A DNA stretch of 6,085 bases, from assembly GCA_004299545.1 (NCBI GenBank), contig SCRB01000682.1:1-6085 (forward strand), given 5' to 3'. Origin of the DNA: Rhizobiaceae bacterium. GTDB lineage: Bacteria > Pseudomonadota > Alphaproteobacteria > Rhizobiales > Rhizobiaceae. Shown here in pieces: positions 1 to 6,068 of this stretch; within the stretch, counting starts at the first letter, position 1; the number at the start of each line of letters is the position of its first letter. Both the position numbers and the translations under genes were made by a program. The notes beneath the pieces were generated by a model that had not been told where the DNA came from, ran no database searches, and saw nothing but the letters and a program-made list of their open reading frames with translations.

Positions 1-324
1 CCACATCGCGGTGCTCATTTCCGCCACCACGGAGGTGGTGTCGATGCCGGCATTGTTGACCAGGATGTCGATCCGGCCGAGCGCCTGCTCGACCTTCTTC
101 ACAGCCGCCTCGACCTCGGCCTCGTCGCTGACATCGGCGCTTGCGGCAAACGTTTTGACGCCGAGGCCGGCCAATTCGGAGGCGCGCGCCTGCGCGGCCT
201 CGATCTTGAGGTCCAGAACGGCGACATCCGCCCCTTCGCGGGCGAAGGCCGTGGCGATGGCGGCTCCGATGCCGCGTGCGCCACCGGTGACGAGGGCTTT
301 CTTTCCTGCGAGACGTCCTGACAT
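1..324 (-). CDS. Short-chain dehydrogenase/reductase, N-terminal 108 residues (C-terminus outside the window)
   Basis: The frame starts at ATG 324-322 and stays open to the left edge, so only the N-terminal part of a usual ~250-residue classical SDR is present. Visible features are the nucleotide-binding motif TGGARGIG (residues 13-20), Asp38 at the end of the second beta strand (in this family an acidic residue there usually favours NAD(H) over NADP(H)), Asp64 in the ADV motif near the adenine ring, and the NNAG motif (90-93). The catalytic Ser and YxxxK lie beyond the edge. The start is supported by AAGGGA 7 nt upstream (332-337). It begins 25 bp after the DppF-type ATPase stop on the same strand with no terminator between, so it is probably the distal gene of the transporter operon. 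The family is an NAD(P)-dependent oxidoreductase of alcohols, sugars or ketoacyl compounds; the substrate is unknown, and a role in metabolising the imported solute is inference. Confidence 0.9.
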   Translation of the reverse strand, partial: MSGRLAGKKALVTGGARGIGAAIATAFAREGADVAVLDLKIEAAQARASELAGLGVKTFAASADVSDEAEVEAAVKKVEQALGRIDILVNNAGIDTTSVVAEMSTAMW

Positions 325-349
325 ATCGGGTTCCCTTGATCCTGGTTGG

Positions 350-1417
350 TTACGTCGTGGGCTGATGGAGCGACGGCTTGACGCCGCTGGGCACCGTCCT
401 GCCGAGGATGCGCTCGGCTTCCTTCATGAAAACGTTGAAAGTATCGGAGGCCGGCACCGAGGCGGCCACGTCCTTGTGCCGGAAACAGTGGACGGTGTGC
501 CGCTCACCGACCGTTTCGGCCGGCGGCATCTCGTGACGGCAGCGATCGATGACAAATGGACAGCGCGATGCGAGAAAGCAGCCCTTCGGCAGATTGATCG
601 GGCTCGGTATCTCTCCCTTCAGGCTGACGCTGCTTTCGATCTTGAGATGCGGGTGCGGCAGCATCACCGATGACAGCAGGCCGCTGGAATAGGGATGCTG
701 CGGCCGGTTGAAGACCGTTTCGGCGCTCCCCTGCTCCACGATCATGCCGAGATACATCACCGCGACGCGATGGCTGATGAAGCGTACCGTCGAAAGATCG
801 TGAGAAATGAAGAGATAGGCCGTGTGGCGCTCGCTCTGGATGCGCCGCAGGAGGTCGATGATCTCGGCACGCGCCGTCGGGTCGAGCGCCGAAGTCGGCT
901 CGTCCAGCACGACCAGTTCGGGCTCCGTGACCATGGCGCGCGCAATGCCGACGCGCTGCTGTTGCCCCGACGACAGCTCCGAGGGATAGGCGTCGAGCAG
1001 ATCTGGCTGCAGCCGCACCAGCCTCAAGGCGTCGGCCGTGCGGCGTCGCCTGGTCTCGCGGTCGAGCCTGAGCGGCAGAAGCGGCTCGCTGATCGTATCG
1101 CCGATCTTCCTGCGTGGATCGAGGGACTCGTTCGGCTCCTGGAAGACGAGTTGGATCTTGCCGGCCAACTCGCGCTTGTGTCTCTGGCGCAACGCAAGGT
1201 CGGCATCGCGGAAATGGATGGTGCCGGCACTCGGCTCGATCAGGCCGACGATGCAACGTCCGACGGTGGTCTTGCCCGAGCCGCTCTCGCCGACAAGCCC
1301 GAGCGTCTCGCCGGGCTCGATGGTCAGGCTGACGCCGTTGATCGCCTGCACCACCTGCTTCGACCCGGCGATGGGGAAATGCTTGTAGAGATTGTCGATG
1401 GTCAGGACCGTGCTCAT
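350..1417 (-). CDS. Dpp/Opp-family ABC transporter ATP-binding protein, DppF/OppF type (catalytic-site subunit)
   Basis: This 355-residue cytoplasmic ATPase powers the importer encoded upstream. Walker A GESGSGKTT is at residues 43-51, the Q-loop Gln at 93 (FQEPNESLDP), the signature LSSGQ at 148-152, Walker B LVVLDEP with catalytic Glu173, the D-loop SALD at 176-179, and the H-loop His206 (ISHDL). The signature is unusual: the normal LSGGQ has Ser150 in place of the first Gly. The C-terminal oligopeptide-transporter region starts near 238 (RPQHPYS) and has four cysteines, C280, C286, C293 and C311, spaced Cx5Cx6Cx17C exactly as in the partner ATPase. About 44 residues follow the last Cys. 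The ATG overlaps the DppD-type stop by 4 nt (ATGA, 1414-1417), with GAGG 5 nt upstream, so translation is probably coupled. Family assignment is secure; calling it DppF rather than OppF rests on position and general similarity, and the substrate is unknown. Confidence 0.95.
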   Translation of the reverse strand: MSTVLTIDNLYKHFPIAGSKQVVQAINGVSLTIEPGETLGLVGESGSGKTTVGRCIVGLIEPSAGTIHFRDADLALRQRHKRELAGKIQLVFQEPNESLDPRRKIGDTISEPLLPLRLDRETRRRRTADALRLVRLQPDLLDAYPSELSSGQQQRVGIARAMVTEPELVVLDEPTSALDPTARAEIIDLLRRIQSERHTAYLFISHDLSTVRFISHRVAVMYLGMIVEQGSAETVFNRPQHPYSSGLLSSVMLPHPHLKIESSVSLKGEIPSPINLPKGCFLASRCPFVIDRCRHEMPPAETVGERHTVHCFRHKDVAASVPASDTFNVFMKEAERILGRTVPSGVKPSLHQPTT

Positions 1418-2436
1418 CCATGCCTCACGGGGAAGTGGCAGCGGGCGAAATGCCCCGGGCCGTTCTCGGCGAAGGGAGGCCGCCGCTCACGGCAGACCGG
1501 CTGGGCGATGGGGCAGCGGTCGGCATATTGGCATCCCGCGGCCAGTTCACGCCGCCGGCTGGTATCCGGCACGCTCCAGCTGTCGCGTAGCCTGGGGCTG
1601 TGGGAGAATGACGCAAGCAGCATCAGCGTATACGGATGCGCCGGTTCGAGGAAAAGCGCCTCGCGCGGAGCAAGTTCGACGATCTCCCCTGAAAACAGCA
1701 CGGCGATACGGTCACAGAAATGCGCGGTGATGCCGACGTCACGGGTGATGAACAGCATGGCGCTGCCTTGCTCCGCGACCAGCTTCGTCAGCAGGGCCAG
1801 AATCTGCGCCTGCACCGTGACATCGAGACCGCTGGTGGCGTCGTCGGAGATGACGAAGGCGGGATTGCAGATGAGCGCCATGGCGATGACGACGCGCTGT
1901 GCCATTCCGCCGGACAGTTCATGCGGATACGCATCCATGCGCCGTTCGGGGTCCGGTATCTGCACGTCCCGCAGCATCTGAAGAGCCAGACGGCGCGCTT
2001 CCTTGCCGTTCACGCCGAGATGTATCTTCGCCATCGACGCGATCTGGTCTCCCGTCCTGAGCAGAGGGTTGAGTTCGGCGCGCGGGTTAGGGACGACGAC
2101 CGAGAGACGGCGACCGCGGAGACGCCGGAATTCGGCTTCGGACAAGCTCAATATCTGGCGGCCCTCGAAGTGGACCTCGCCGCCGGCAATGCGGCCCGGC
2201 CCCGGCGGCACGCCGAGGATCGAACGGGCAAGCGTCGTCTTGCCCGCGCCGCTTTCACCGACGAGGCCGACGATCTCTCCGGACTTCACCGCGAGGTCGA
2301 TGCCTTTCAGGACCGTTTTCGGCGCGGCGCCGCCGGACGGGAACGTCACGCGCAGGTTCCTGATATCGATCAGCGGCGTCTTGCCCGTATCAGCCGGAGC
2401 ACTGCGCGCCTTGTTCATGGTTTCGACTGCGTCCAA
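1414..2436 (-). CDS. Dpp/Opp-family ABC transporter ATP-binding protein, DppD type, with degenerate catalytic residues
   Basis: This 340-residue cytoplasmic ATPase is the second nucleotide-binding subunit of the importer. Walker A GESGAGKTT (60-68), the signature LSGGM (174-178) and the D-loop SGLD (202-205) are intact, so ATP binding and service to the partner site should be kept. Three catalytic elements are changed: the Q-loop Gln is Pro116 (VVVPNP), the Walker B Glu is Asp199 (ISDDATS), and the H-loop His is Arg232 (FITRDV). The reading frame is open and otherwise conserved, so it is a specialised subunit rather than a pseudogene. The C-terminus has four cysteines, C302, C308, C315 and C333, spaced Cx5Cx6Cx17C; family members with such cysteines are known to bind a [4Fe-4S] cluster. 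I chose the TTG start (2436-2434) because GAGAAG precedes it by 4 nt. The in-frame ATG at 2418-2416 lacks a clear ribosome binding site and would give 334 residues. The gene lies 13 bp after the DppB-type stop. Confidence 0.93.
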   Translation of the reverse strand: MDAVETMNKARSAPADTGKTPLIDIRNLRVTFPSGGAAPKTVLKGIDLAVKSGEIVGLVGESGAGKTTLARSILGVPPGPGRIAGGEVHFEGRQILSLSEAEFRRLRGRRLSVVVPNPRAELNPLLRTGDQIASMAKIHLGVNGKEARRLALQMLRDVQIPDPERRMDAYPHELSGGMAQRVVIAMALICNPAFVISDDATSGLDVTVQAQILALLTKLVAEQGSAMLFITRDVGITAHFCDRIAVLFSGEIVELAPREALFLEPAHPYTLMLLASFSHSPRLRDSWSVPDTSRRRELAAGCQYADRCPIAQPVCRERRPPFAENGPGHFARCHFPVRHG

Positions 2437-2440
2437 TGAT

Positions 2441-2446
2441 CTTCTC
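2441..2446 (-). promoter_or_regulatory. Ribosome binding site that favours the TTG start of the DppD-type ATPase
   Basis: On the minus strand GAGAAG lies 4 nt before TTG 2436-2434, inside the 13-bp gap after the DppB-type stop. The later in-frame ATG at 2418 has only GGACGCAGTCGAAACC before it, with no good Shine-Dalgarno match. The spacing to TTG is slightly short, so the choice of start is likely but not certain. Confidence 0.5.
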
Positions 2447-2449
2447 GCA

Positions 2450-3460
2450 TTAATTACTGATGCGTGGATCGAGGAGGAAGTAGATCAGGTCCACCACGAT
2501 ATAAACGACGAGGGAGAAGATGGCGGAGAAGAGGACGAAGCCCAGGACCGGATAGATGTCGGCGTTCAGGACGCCCTGCACCGCGTATTGGCCGGCGCCG
2601 CCCCACGCGAAGACAATCTCCACCAGTACGGCTCCGCCGATGAGAAAGCCGTACAACACGCTGATGATGGTCACCACCGACGGGAGCGCATTGCGCAGCG
2701 CGTGGCGGACGACAAGGTTCTGCGGTACGCCGCAGAGCACTTCGTAGCGGCTGAAATCGGACTCCAGCATCTTCTCCATCGTGGACTGGGTCATCTTCAG
2801 GATGGGACCGGCATTCACCAGCCCGAGCGTCAGGACCGGCAGCACCAGATGAGCGCAGGCGGAATGGAAGCCTTGCCAATCGCCAGCCAACAGCGTGTCG
2901 ATGGTGAGCGCGCCCGTCATCGGTGAAGGCGGGATGATGGTCACGTCGAGACGCCCGAGCGGCGCCGGAGCCCAGCCGAGCACGGTATAGAAGACGAAAA
3001 TCAGCACCAGCGCGAACCAGAAGTCCGGCAGCGCCCCGGCGCTTAGCCCGTATATATCCGACACGCGTGCGATCCAGCCCCGGGGATTGCGTGCGGCCAA
3101 GACGCCCAGCGTAACGCCGACAATGATGGCCAGAAGCAGGGAAAACGTCACCAGTTCGATCGTCGCCGGGAAACGCTGATACAAATCGTCCAGGACTGGC
3201 CTCGTCGTTTGCCAGGACGTGCCGAGATCTCCATGCATGAGGTTCCGGACATAGATCAGGAACTGGATGTAGAGCGGCTGATCGAGCCCGAGCTGCTGGC
3301 GCAGGGCCGCAATGGCCTCCTTCGTTGCCGTGGGGCCGAGCATCAGCACGGCCGGGTCGCCGGGTATGCTTTTCACCAGCAGGAAACTGACGAGCACGAT
3401 GCCCAGCAATTGCGGAATGACGAAGACCAGCCGCTTGGCGAGGTAGGCGAGGATGCGCAT
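2450..3460 (-). CDS. Dpp/Opp-family ABC transporter permease, DppB/OppB type
   Basis: This 336-residue inner-membrane protein forms half of the translocation channel. The N-terminus (MRILAYLAKRLVFVIPQLLG) is typical of DppB proteins, with the first membrane helix near residues 10-30 and the family motif SIPGDPA at 31-37, followed by the periplasmic region with GLDQPLYIQF (58-67). Further hydrophobic segments lie near 99-123, 140-163, 204-222, 262-285 and 304-330, giving the usual six. The cytoplasmic coupling loop is at about 234-262. It ends with the conserved RHALRNALP, but the stretch before it (YEVLCGVPQNLVV) departs from the common TARAKGLS-type sequence and seems one residue shorter. 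The start is ATG 3460-3458, with GGAGG 7 nt upstream at 3468-3472 and a TGATG overlap with the DppC-type stop. The same frame is open further upstream to about 4042, but that stretch is out-of-frame reading of the DppC gene. It closes with DPRISN and a TAA stop. Confidence 0.95.
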   Translation of the reverse strand: MRILAYLAKRLVFVIPQLLGIVLVSFLLVKSIPGDPAVLMLGPTATKEAIAALRQQLGLDQPLYIQFLIYVRNLMHGDLGTSWQTTRPVLDDLYQRFPATIELVTFSLLLAIIVGVTLGVLAARNPRGWIARVSDIYGLSAGALPDFWFALVLIFVFYTVLGWAPAPLGRLDVTIIPPSPMTGALTIDTLLAGDWQGFHSACAHLVLPVLTLGLVNAGPILKMTQSTMEKMLESDFSRYEVLCGVPQNLVVRHALRNALPSVVTIISVLYGFLIGGAVLVEIVFAWGGAGQYAVQGVLNADIYPVLGFVLFSAIFSLVVYIVVDLIYFLLDPRISN

Positions 3461-3462
3461 CA
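3458..3462 (-). promoter_or_regulatory. TGATG stop/start overlap coupling the two permease genes
   Basis: The TGA ending the DppC-type permease (3462-3460) shares its last base with the ATG of the DppB-type permease (3460-3458). A GGAGG lies at 3468-3472, within the end of the upstream gene. Such overlaps usually couple translation and help make subunits in equal amounts; that effect is inferred here. Confidence 0.75.
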
Positions 3463-4383
3463 GGCATCCTCCATCGGAACGCCGGCATGGCCTCGCCGCT
3501 CCCGCGCCTGACTTAGGAGCTCCCGGCGTTTCGACGGATCGACCAGGAATTCGATGGACGCTCCCACGAGGGAGAAACCGAAGACGGTTATCGCAAGCAT
3601 CGCTCCGGGAATCATGGACGGCCACCACTGGCCGGTCACCACGTTCTGGAAGCCCATGGCAATCATGCTGCCCCATTCGGGCGTCGGCGCGCGTACGCCG
3701 GCGCCGACAAACGACAACGCTGCCGTCAACACGATGCCCCAGCCGATATTGATGGATAGCTGCGCCAATACCGGCGCCATCGCGTTCGGGATGACGTGGC
3801 GGATGATGGTTCGCGTGTCCGACAGGCCGTTGACCTGCGATGCTTCGACATAGCGCATCGAACGAATGGAGAGCACCTGCGAGCGCATGAGACGCAGATA
3901 AATCGGCGCGTTGACGAAAGCGATCGCCAACACCACCGTCTGGATGCTCTGGCCGAGGCTGGCGACCAGCGCGATAGCGAAGACGAAGATGGGGAAGGCC
4001 TGCAGGACGTCGGCCGCGCGCATGATCGCGAAGGACAGCCACACGCGTATGCCGCGCCCGCTGCCGTAGAAGCCAACGACGGCGCCGATGGAACTGCCGA
4101 TCACAGACGACAATAAGGTGCCCAGGATAGCGATCGTCAGGTCAATGCGCGGCGCGTATATGGCACGGCTGAAAATATCCATGCCGACATTGTCGGTACC
4201 GAAGAGATGTGCGGCGCTCGGCGGTTGAAGGAAGTTTTGCGAATCCGCCTCGGTCGGCGAATAGGGCGCGATGATGGGCGCGAGAATTGCCACCAGCAGG
4301 ACCGATGCGACGATCAGGTAGCCGATCGTGAATCTCGGCCGGATCAGCGCCAGCCTGATGAGAAGGCCGAGCTTCGAGTTCAT
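3460..4383 (-). CDS. Dpp/Opp-family ABC transporter permease, DppC/OppC type
   Basis: This 307-residue inner-membrane protein is the second channel subunit. It has the OppC-type N-terminal part with a first helix near residues 19-40 (ending LAPIIAPYSP), then the conserved HLFGTDNVGMDIFSR (59-73), which matches the common HPLGTDxxGRDxxSR with Met for Arg. Further hydrophobic segments lie near 82-106, 117-143, 147-165, 204-228 and 257-281. The EAA coupling motif is well kept (E180 A181 through G186 to IPN 198-200), as is LSFVGAGVRAPTPEWGS (223-239). The start is ATG 4383-4381, 65 bp after the binding-protein stop. Its own ribosome binding site is modest (GGGA, 8 nt upstream). A short ORF ending TGA directly abuts the ATG, which may feed ribosomes to it. 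Unusually, this C-type permease precedes the B-type one; the common order is B then C. Confidence 0.95.
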   Translation of the reverse strand: MNSKLGLLIRLALIRPRFTIGYLIVASVLLVAILAPIIAPYSPTEADSQNFLQPPSAAHLFGTDNVGMDIFSRAIYAPRIDLTIAILGTLLSSVIGSSIGAVVGFYGSGRGIRVWLSFAIMRAADVLQAFPIFVFAIALVASLGQSIQTVVLAIAFVNAPIYLRLMRSQVLSIRSMRYVEASQVNGLSDTRTIIRHVIPNAMAPVLAQLSINIGWGIVLTAALSFVGAGVRAPTPEWGSMIAMGFQNVVTGQWWPSMIPGAMLAITVFGFSLVGASIEFLVDPSKRRELLSQARERRGHAGVPMEDA

Positions 4384-4422
4384 TCATATGTTCCCAACAT
4401 TCGAACGGTCCTCCGGAGGCAT
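4384..4422 (-). CDS. Possible 12-codon leader ORF abutting the DppC-type permease start
   Basis: On the minus strand a GGAGG (4429-4433) lies 6 nt before ATG 4422-4420. The frame encodes MPPEDRSNVGNI and ends in TGA at 4386-4384, immediately followed by the ATG of the permease (TGAATG, no gap). The ribosome binding site is better than the permease's own. The start codon falls in the loop, and the ribosome binding site in the stem, of the hairpin described separately. The peptide resembles nothing I recognise. A role in coupling or controlling permease translation is inference; the ORF could equally be chance, since 12 codons and a good SD arise easily within a GGAGG-containing palindrome. Confidence 0.35.
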   Translation of the reverse strand: MPPEDRSNVGNI

Positions 4423-4438
4423 CGCGATCCTCCGGAGG
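4410..4438 (-). promoter_or_regulatory. Intercistronic hairpin built from two CCTCCGGAGG palindromes
   Basis: The gap between the binding-protein stop and the DppC-type start holds two identical copies of the self-complementary 10-mer CCTCCGGAGG, at 4410-4419 and 4429-4438, separated by 9 nt that include the palindrome ATCGCGAT (4421-4428). The copies pair as a perfect 10-bp stem with 8 G-C pairs. No U-run follows on the minus strand, so it is unlikely to be an intrinsic terminator. In many ABC importer operons a stem-loop after the binding-protein gene stabilises that part of the mRNA or reduces downstream expression, which fits the position. Each copy contains both a Shine-Dalgarno sequence (GGAGG) and its complement (CCTCC), so folding would hide the ribosome binding site of the small ORF. 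Confidence 0.7.
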
Positions 4439-4448
4439 AAAGAGCACG

Positions 4449-6068
4449 TCAATCGCGGGTGAAATCCTGGAACCTCAGATTGTTGGAGCTATAATAAGTG
4501 TAGCCTTTCAGGTTTTTCTTACGCGCAAGCGTGTATTTCGGGTACGCGATAAATCCCCATGGGGCCTCATCCATCAGGATTTTCTGGACTTCCGTATATT
4601 TTTCCTTCCGAATTTTATCATCTAATGTGGCAAGGCCATCCTTTATCATCTTGTCGACATTCTTGTTGTCGTAATTCGAATAGTTCACATAGCTTTCGGA
4701 ATTGAAGTACAGATAAGTGGAATAACCGGGATCCGGAGTCCACGGCGAGTCCAGATAGAAGATCATCGGCTTCGCGCGCTTGGTGACGTTTTCGTAGAAG
4801 ACACCGGCCGGCAGCTTCTCCAGCGTTATCTGAACGCCGATCTGCCTGAGCGATGTCTGGATCAGGAGCGCGATCGGCTCCTGTGTCGGATCGCCGGCAT
4901 TATAGGACAGGGTCGTTTTAAGGTTGGTGGCACCGGCCTTGGCCAAAATCTGCTTCGCCTTGTCCAGATTATAGGCGTAGGTGAAGAAGCTCTCATCCAC
5001 CATCGGGTAGATGTAGGGCATAGGCGCTTTCTGGACGTCGGCGTAGCCATAGTAGATGGTGCGAATGATCTCCTCGCGTGGAATGGCCAGATTGATCGCG
5101 CGGCGCACATCGACATTGTCGAACGGAGCGATCTTGGCATTGAGTTCGAGCCAGATCATGTAAGACGCGTTCACCGCGTCGACGGCGGCGTTCGGCTGCT
5201 TCTTCAACGCCTCGAGTTCACGCGGCTGAAGGAATTGCGCGATGTCGACCGCTCCGCCCTGCAGCAAGGAAAAGCGGCTGGCGGACTGCGGCACTTCGCG
5301 CATGATCACACGCTTCATGAAGGGCTTCTTGTCCCAATAATCATCGCGCGCCTCGAACACCGCCTGCTGTCCGCGCACGAGTTGCGTAATGCGGTAGGGA
5401 CCGAAGCCGGCGCTGTCGTTCTTGAGGAACTTGACTGCCCATGGATCGTCGGAGCCGCCGATCTGGGCGCATTTCGTGGCATCGTAGATCGGATTGGCCA
5501 GATTGCACTGCTGCTTGAGCAGAAGTGGATTCGGCTGGTCGAGATTGAAGGAGACCGCGTGATCACCTTCCACCTTGATCTGGTCCGGCGACTTGAGGCC
5601 GAGCACGCCAGTCTGGAAAAGCCCCTGGCCCTTCAGATTGAATTTCCGATCCCAGGTCCACTTCACATCCTTGGATGTGAGCTTGTTGCCCCAGTTGGAG
5701 ACGACACCCTCCCGCAGCTTGAAGGTCGCCTTGCGGCCATCGGGCGCTACTTCCCAGCTCTCTGCAAGGCGACCGCGCAATGCGAGATTGTTCGGCTTGT
5801 CGGTATGGACGCCGGTATCCTCCCTGAGCACGCCCGGCGCATTGGGATCGTCCATCTTCTCATAGCCGAGCATATACTCGTAAAGCGCACCGAGAGAGTC
5901 GATCGACCCAAGGCTGACATCGAATTCGATGTCGAGGCCCTGCGGTGTTGCCGGAGCAGCGATCACGAGCGTGCTGTTGGCGTCCTGGGCGAGCGCTTGC
6001 CCGAGGCGGCCCGTCGATGAAAGAACGGCCGCGCCGCCAACGGCACCGGTCGCCTTCAGGAACTGCCG
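4449..6068 (-). CDS. ABC transporter substrate-binding protein, family 5 (peptide/nickel type), 5'-truncated
   Basis: This is the periplasmic receptor of the importer, 539 genomic residues ending in TGA 4451-4449; family members are usually about 500-600. Numbering from the first genomic residue, it begins RQFLKATGAVGGAA, the back half of a twin-arginine (Tat) type signal: RQFLK fits the end of SRRxFLK, followed by a hydrophobic stretch and a likely cleavage after ALA (residues 25-27). There is no lipobox Cys. The mature part has family-5 hallmarks: LAESWEVAPDG (101-111), FKLREGV (116-122), DVRRAINLAI in the middle and a Tyr/Lys-rich C-terminus. Two cysteines (188 and 200) could form a disulfide. 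The first residues and true start are lost: bases 6069-6085 are sequencing adapter, so the frame's apparent GTG start at 6083 is artificial. GC is lower over about 4480-4700, which its Lys/Tyr/Asn-rich composition explains. The ligand cannot be predicted; peptides, opines or other solutes are possible. Confidence 0.95.
   Translation of the reverse strand, partial: RQFLKATGAVGGAAVLSSTGRLGQALAQDANSTLVIAAPATPQGLDIEFDVSLGSIDSLGALYEYMLGYEKMDDPNAPGVLREDTGVHTDKPNNLALRGRLAESWEVAPDGRKATFKLREGVVSNWGNKLTSKDVKWTWDRKFNLKGQGLFQTGVLGLKSPDQIKVEGDHAVSFNLDQPNPLLLKQQCNLANPIYDATKCAQIGGSDDPWAVKFLKNDSAGFGPYRITQLVRGQQAVFEARDDYWDKKPFMKRVIMREVPQSASRFSLLQGGAVDIAQFLQPRELEALKKQPNAAVDAVNASYMIWLELNAKIAPFDNVDVRRAINLAIPREEIIRTIYYGYADVQKAPMPYIYPMVDESFFTYAYNLDKAKQILAKAGATNLKTTLSYNAGDPTQEPIALLIQTSLRQIGVQITLEKLPAGVFYENVTKRAKPMIFYLDSPWTPDPGYSTYLYFNSESYVNYSNYDNKNVDKMIKDGLATLDDKIRKEKYTEVQKILMDEAPWGFIAYPKYTLARKKNLKGYTYYSSNNLRFQDFTRD

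Noticed and set aside
325..349. Possible terminator between the DppF-type ATPase and the SDR
   Set aside because: Only a trivial GGGAACCC inverted repeat is present, without a stem or T-run; the space is taken by the SDR ribosome binding site.
695..1981. Long plus-strand open frames (for example 695-1981, 2003-2926, 1720-2439, 5235-6020)
   Set aside because: They lie opposite well-supported minus-strand genes, have no recognisable domains and have the Arg/Ala-rich composition typical of antisense frames in GC-rich DNA.
1414..2436. DppD-type ATPase as a pseudogene because of its missing catalytic residues
   Set aside because: The frame is intact at family length, Walker A, signature, D-loop and C-terminal cysteines are all conserved, and the partner subunit shows a matching change.
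3461..4042. Upstream extension of the DppB-type permease frame to a 530-residue protein
   Set aside because: The extra part reads the DppC-type gene out of frame and gives a non-membrane, low-complexity sequence; ATG 3460 has GGAGG and a proper DppB N-terminus.
4556..4565. Palindrome CCCCATGGGG
   Set aside because: It encodes the conserved APWG residues of the binding protein; a chance palindrome in coding sequence.
4480..4700. AT-richer stretch at the 3' end of the binding-protein gene, considered as a transferred segment
   Set aside because: The frame and family similarity continue without break, and the encoded protein is rich in Lys, Tyr and Asn, which explains the lower GC.
5663..5680. 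Inverted repeat TCACATCC-TT-GGATGTGA
   Set aside because: It lies inside the conserved LTSKDVK coding segment of the binding protein, with no T-run and no sign of a regulatory role; probably codon-level chance.
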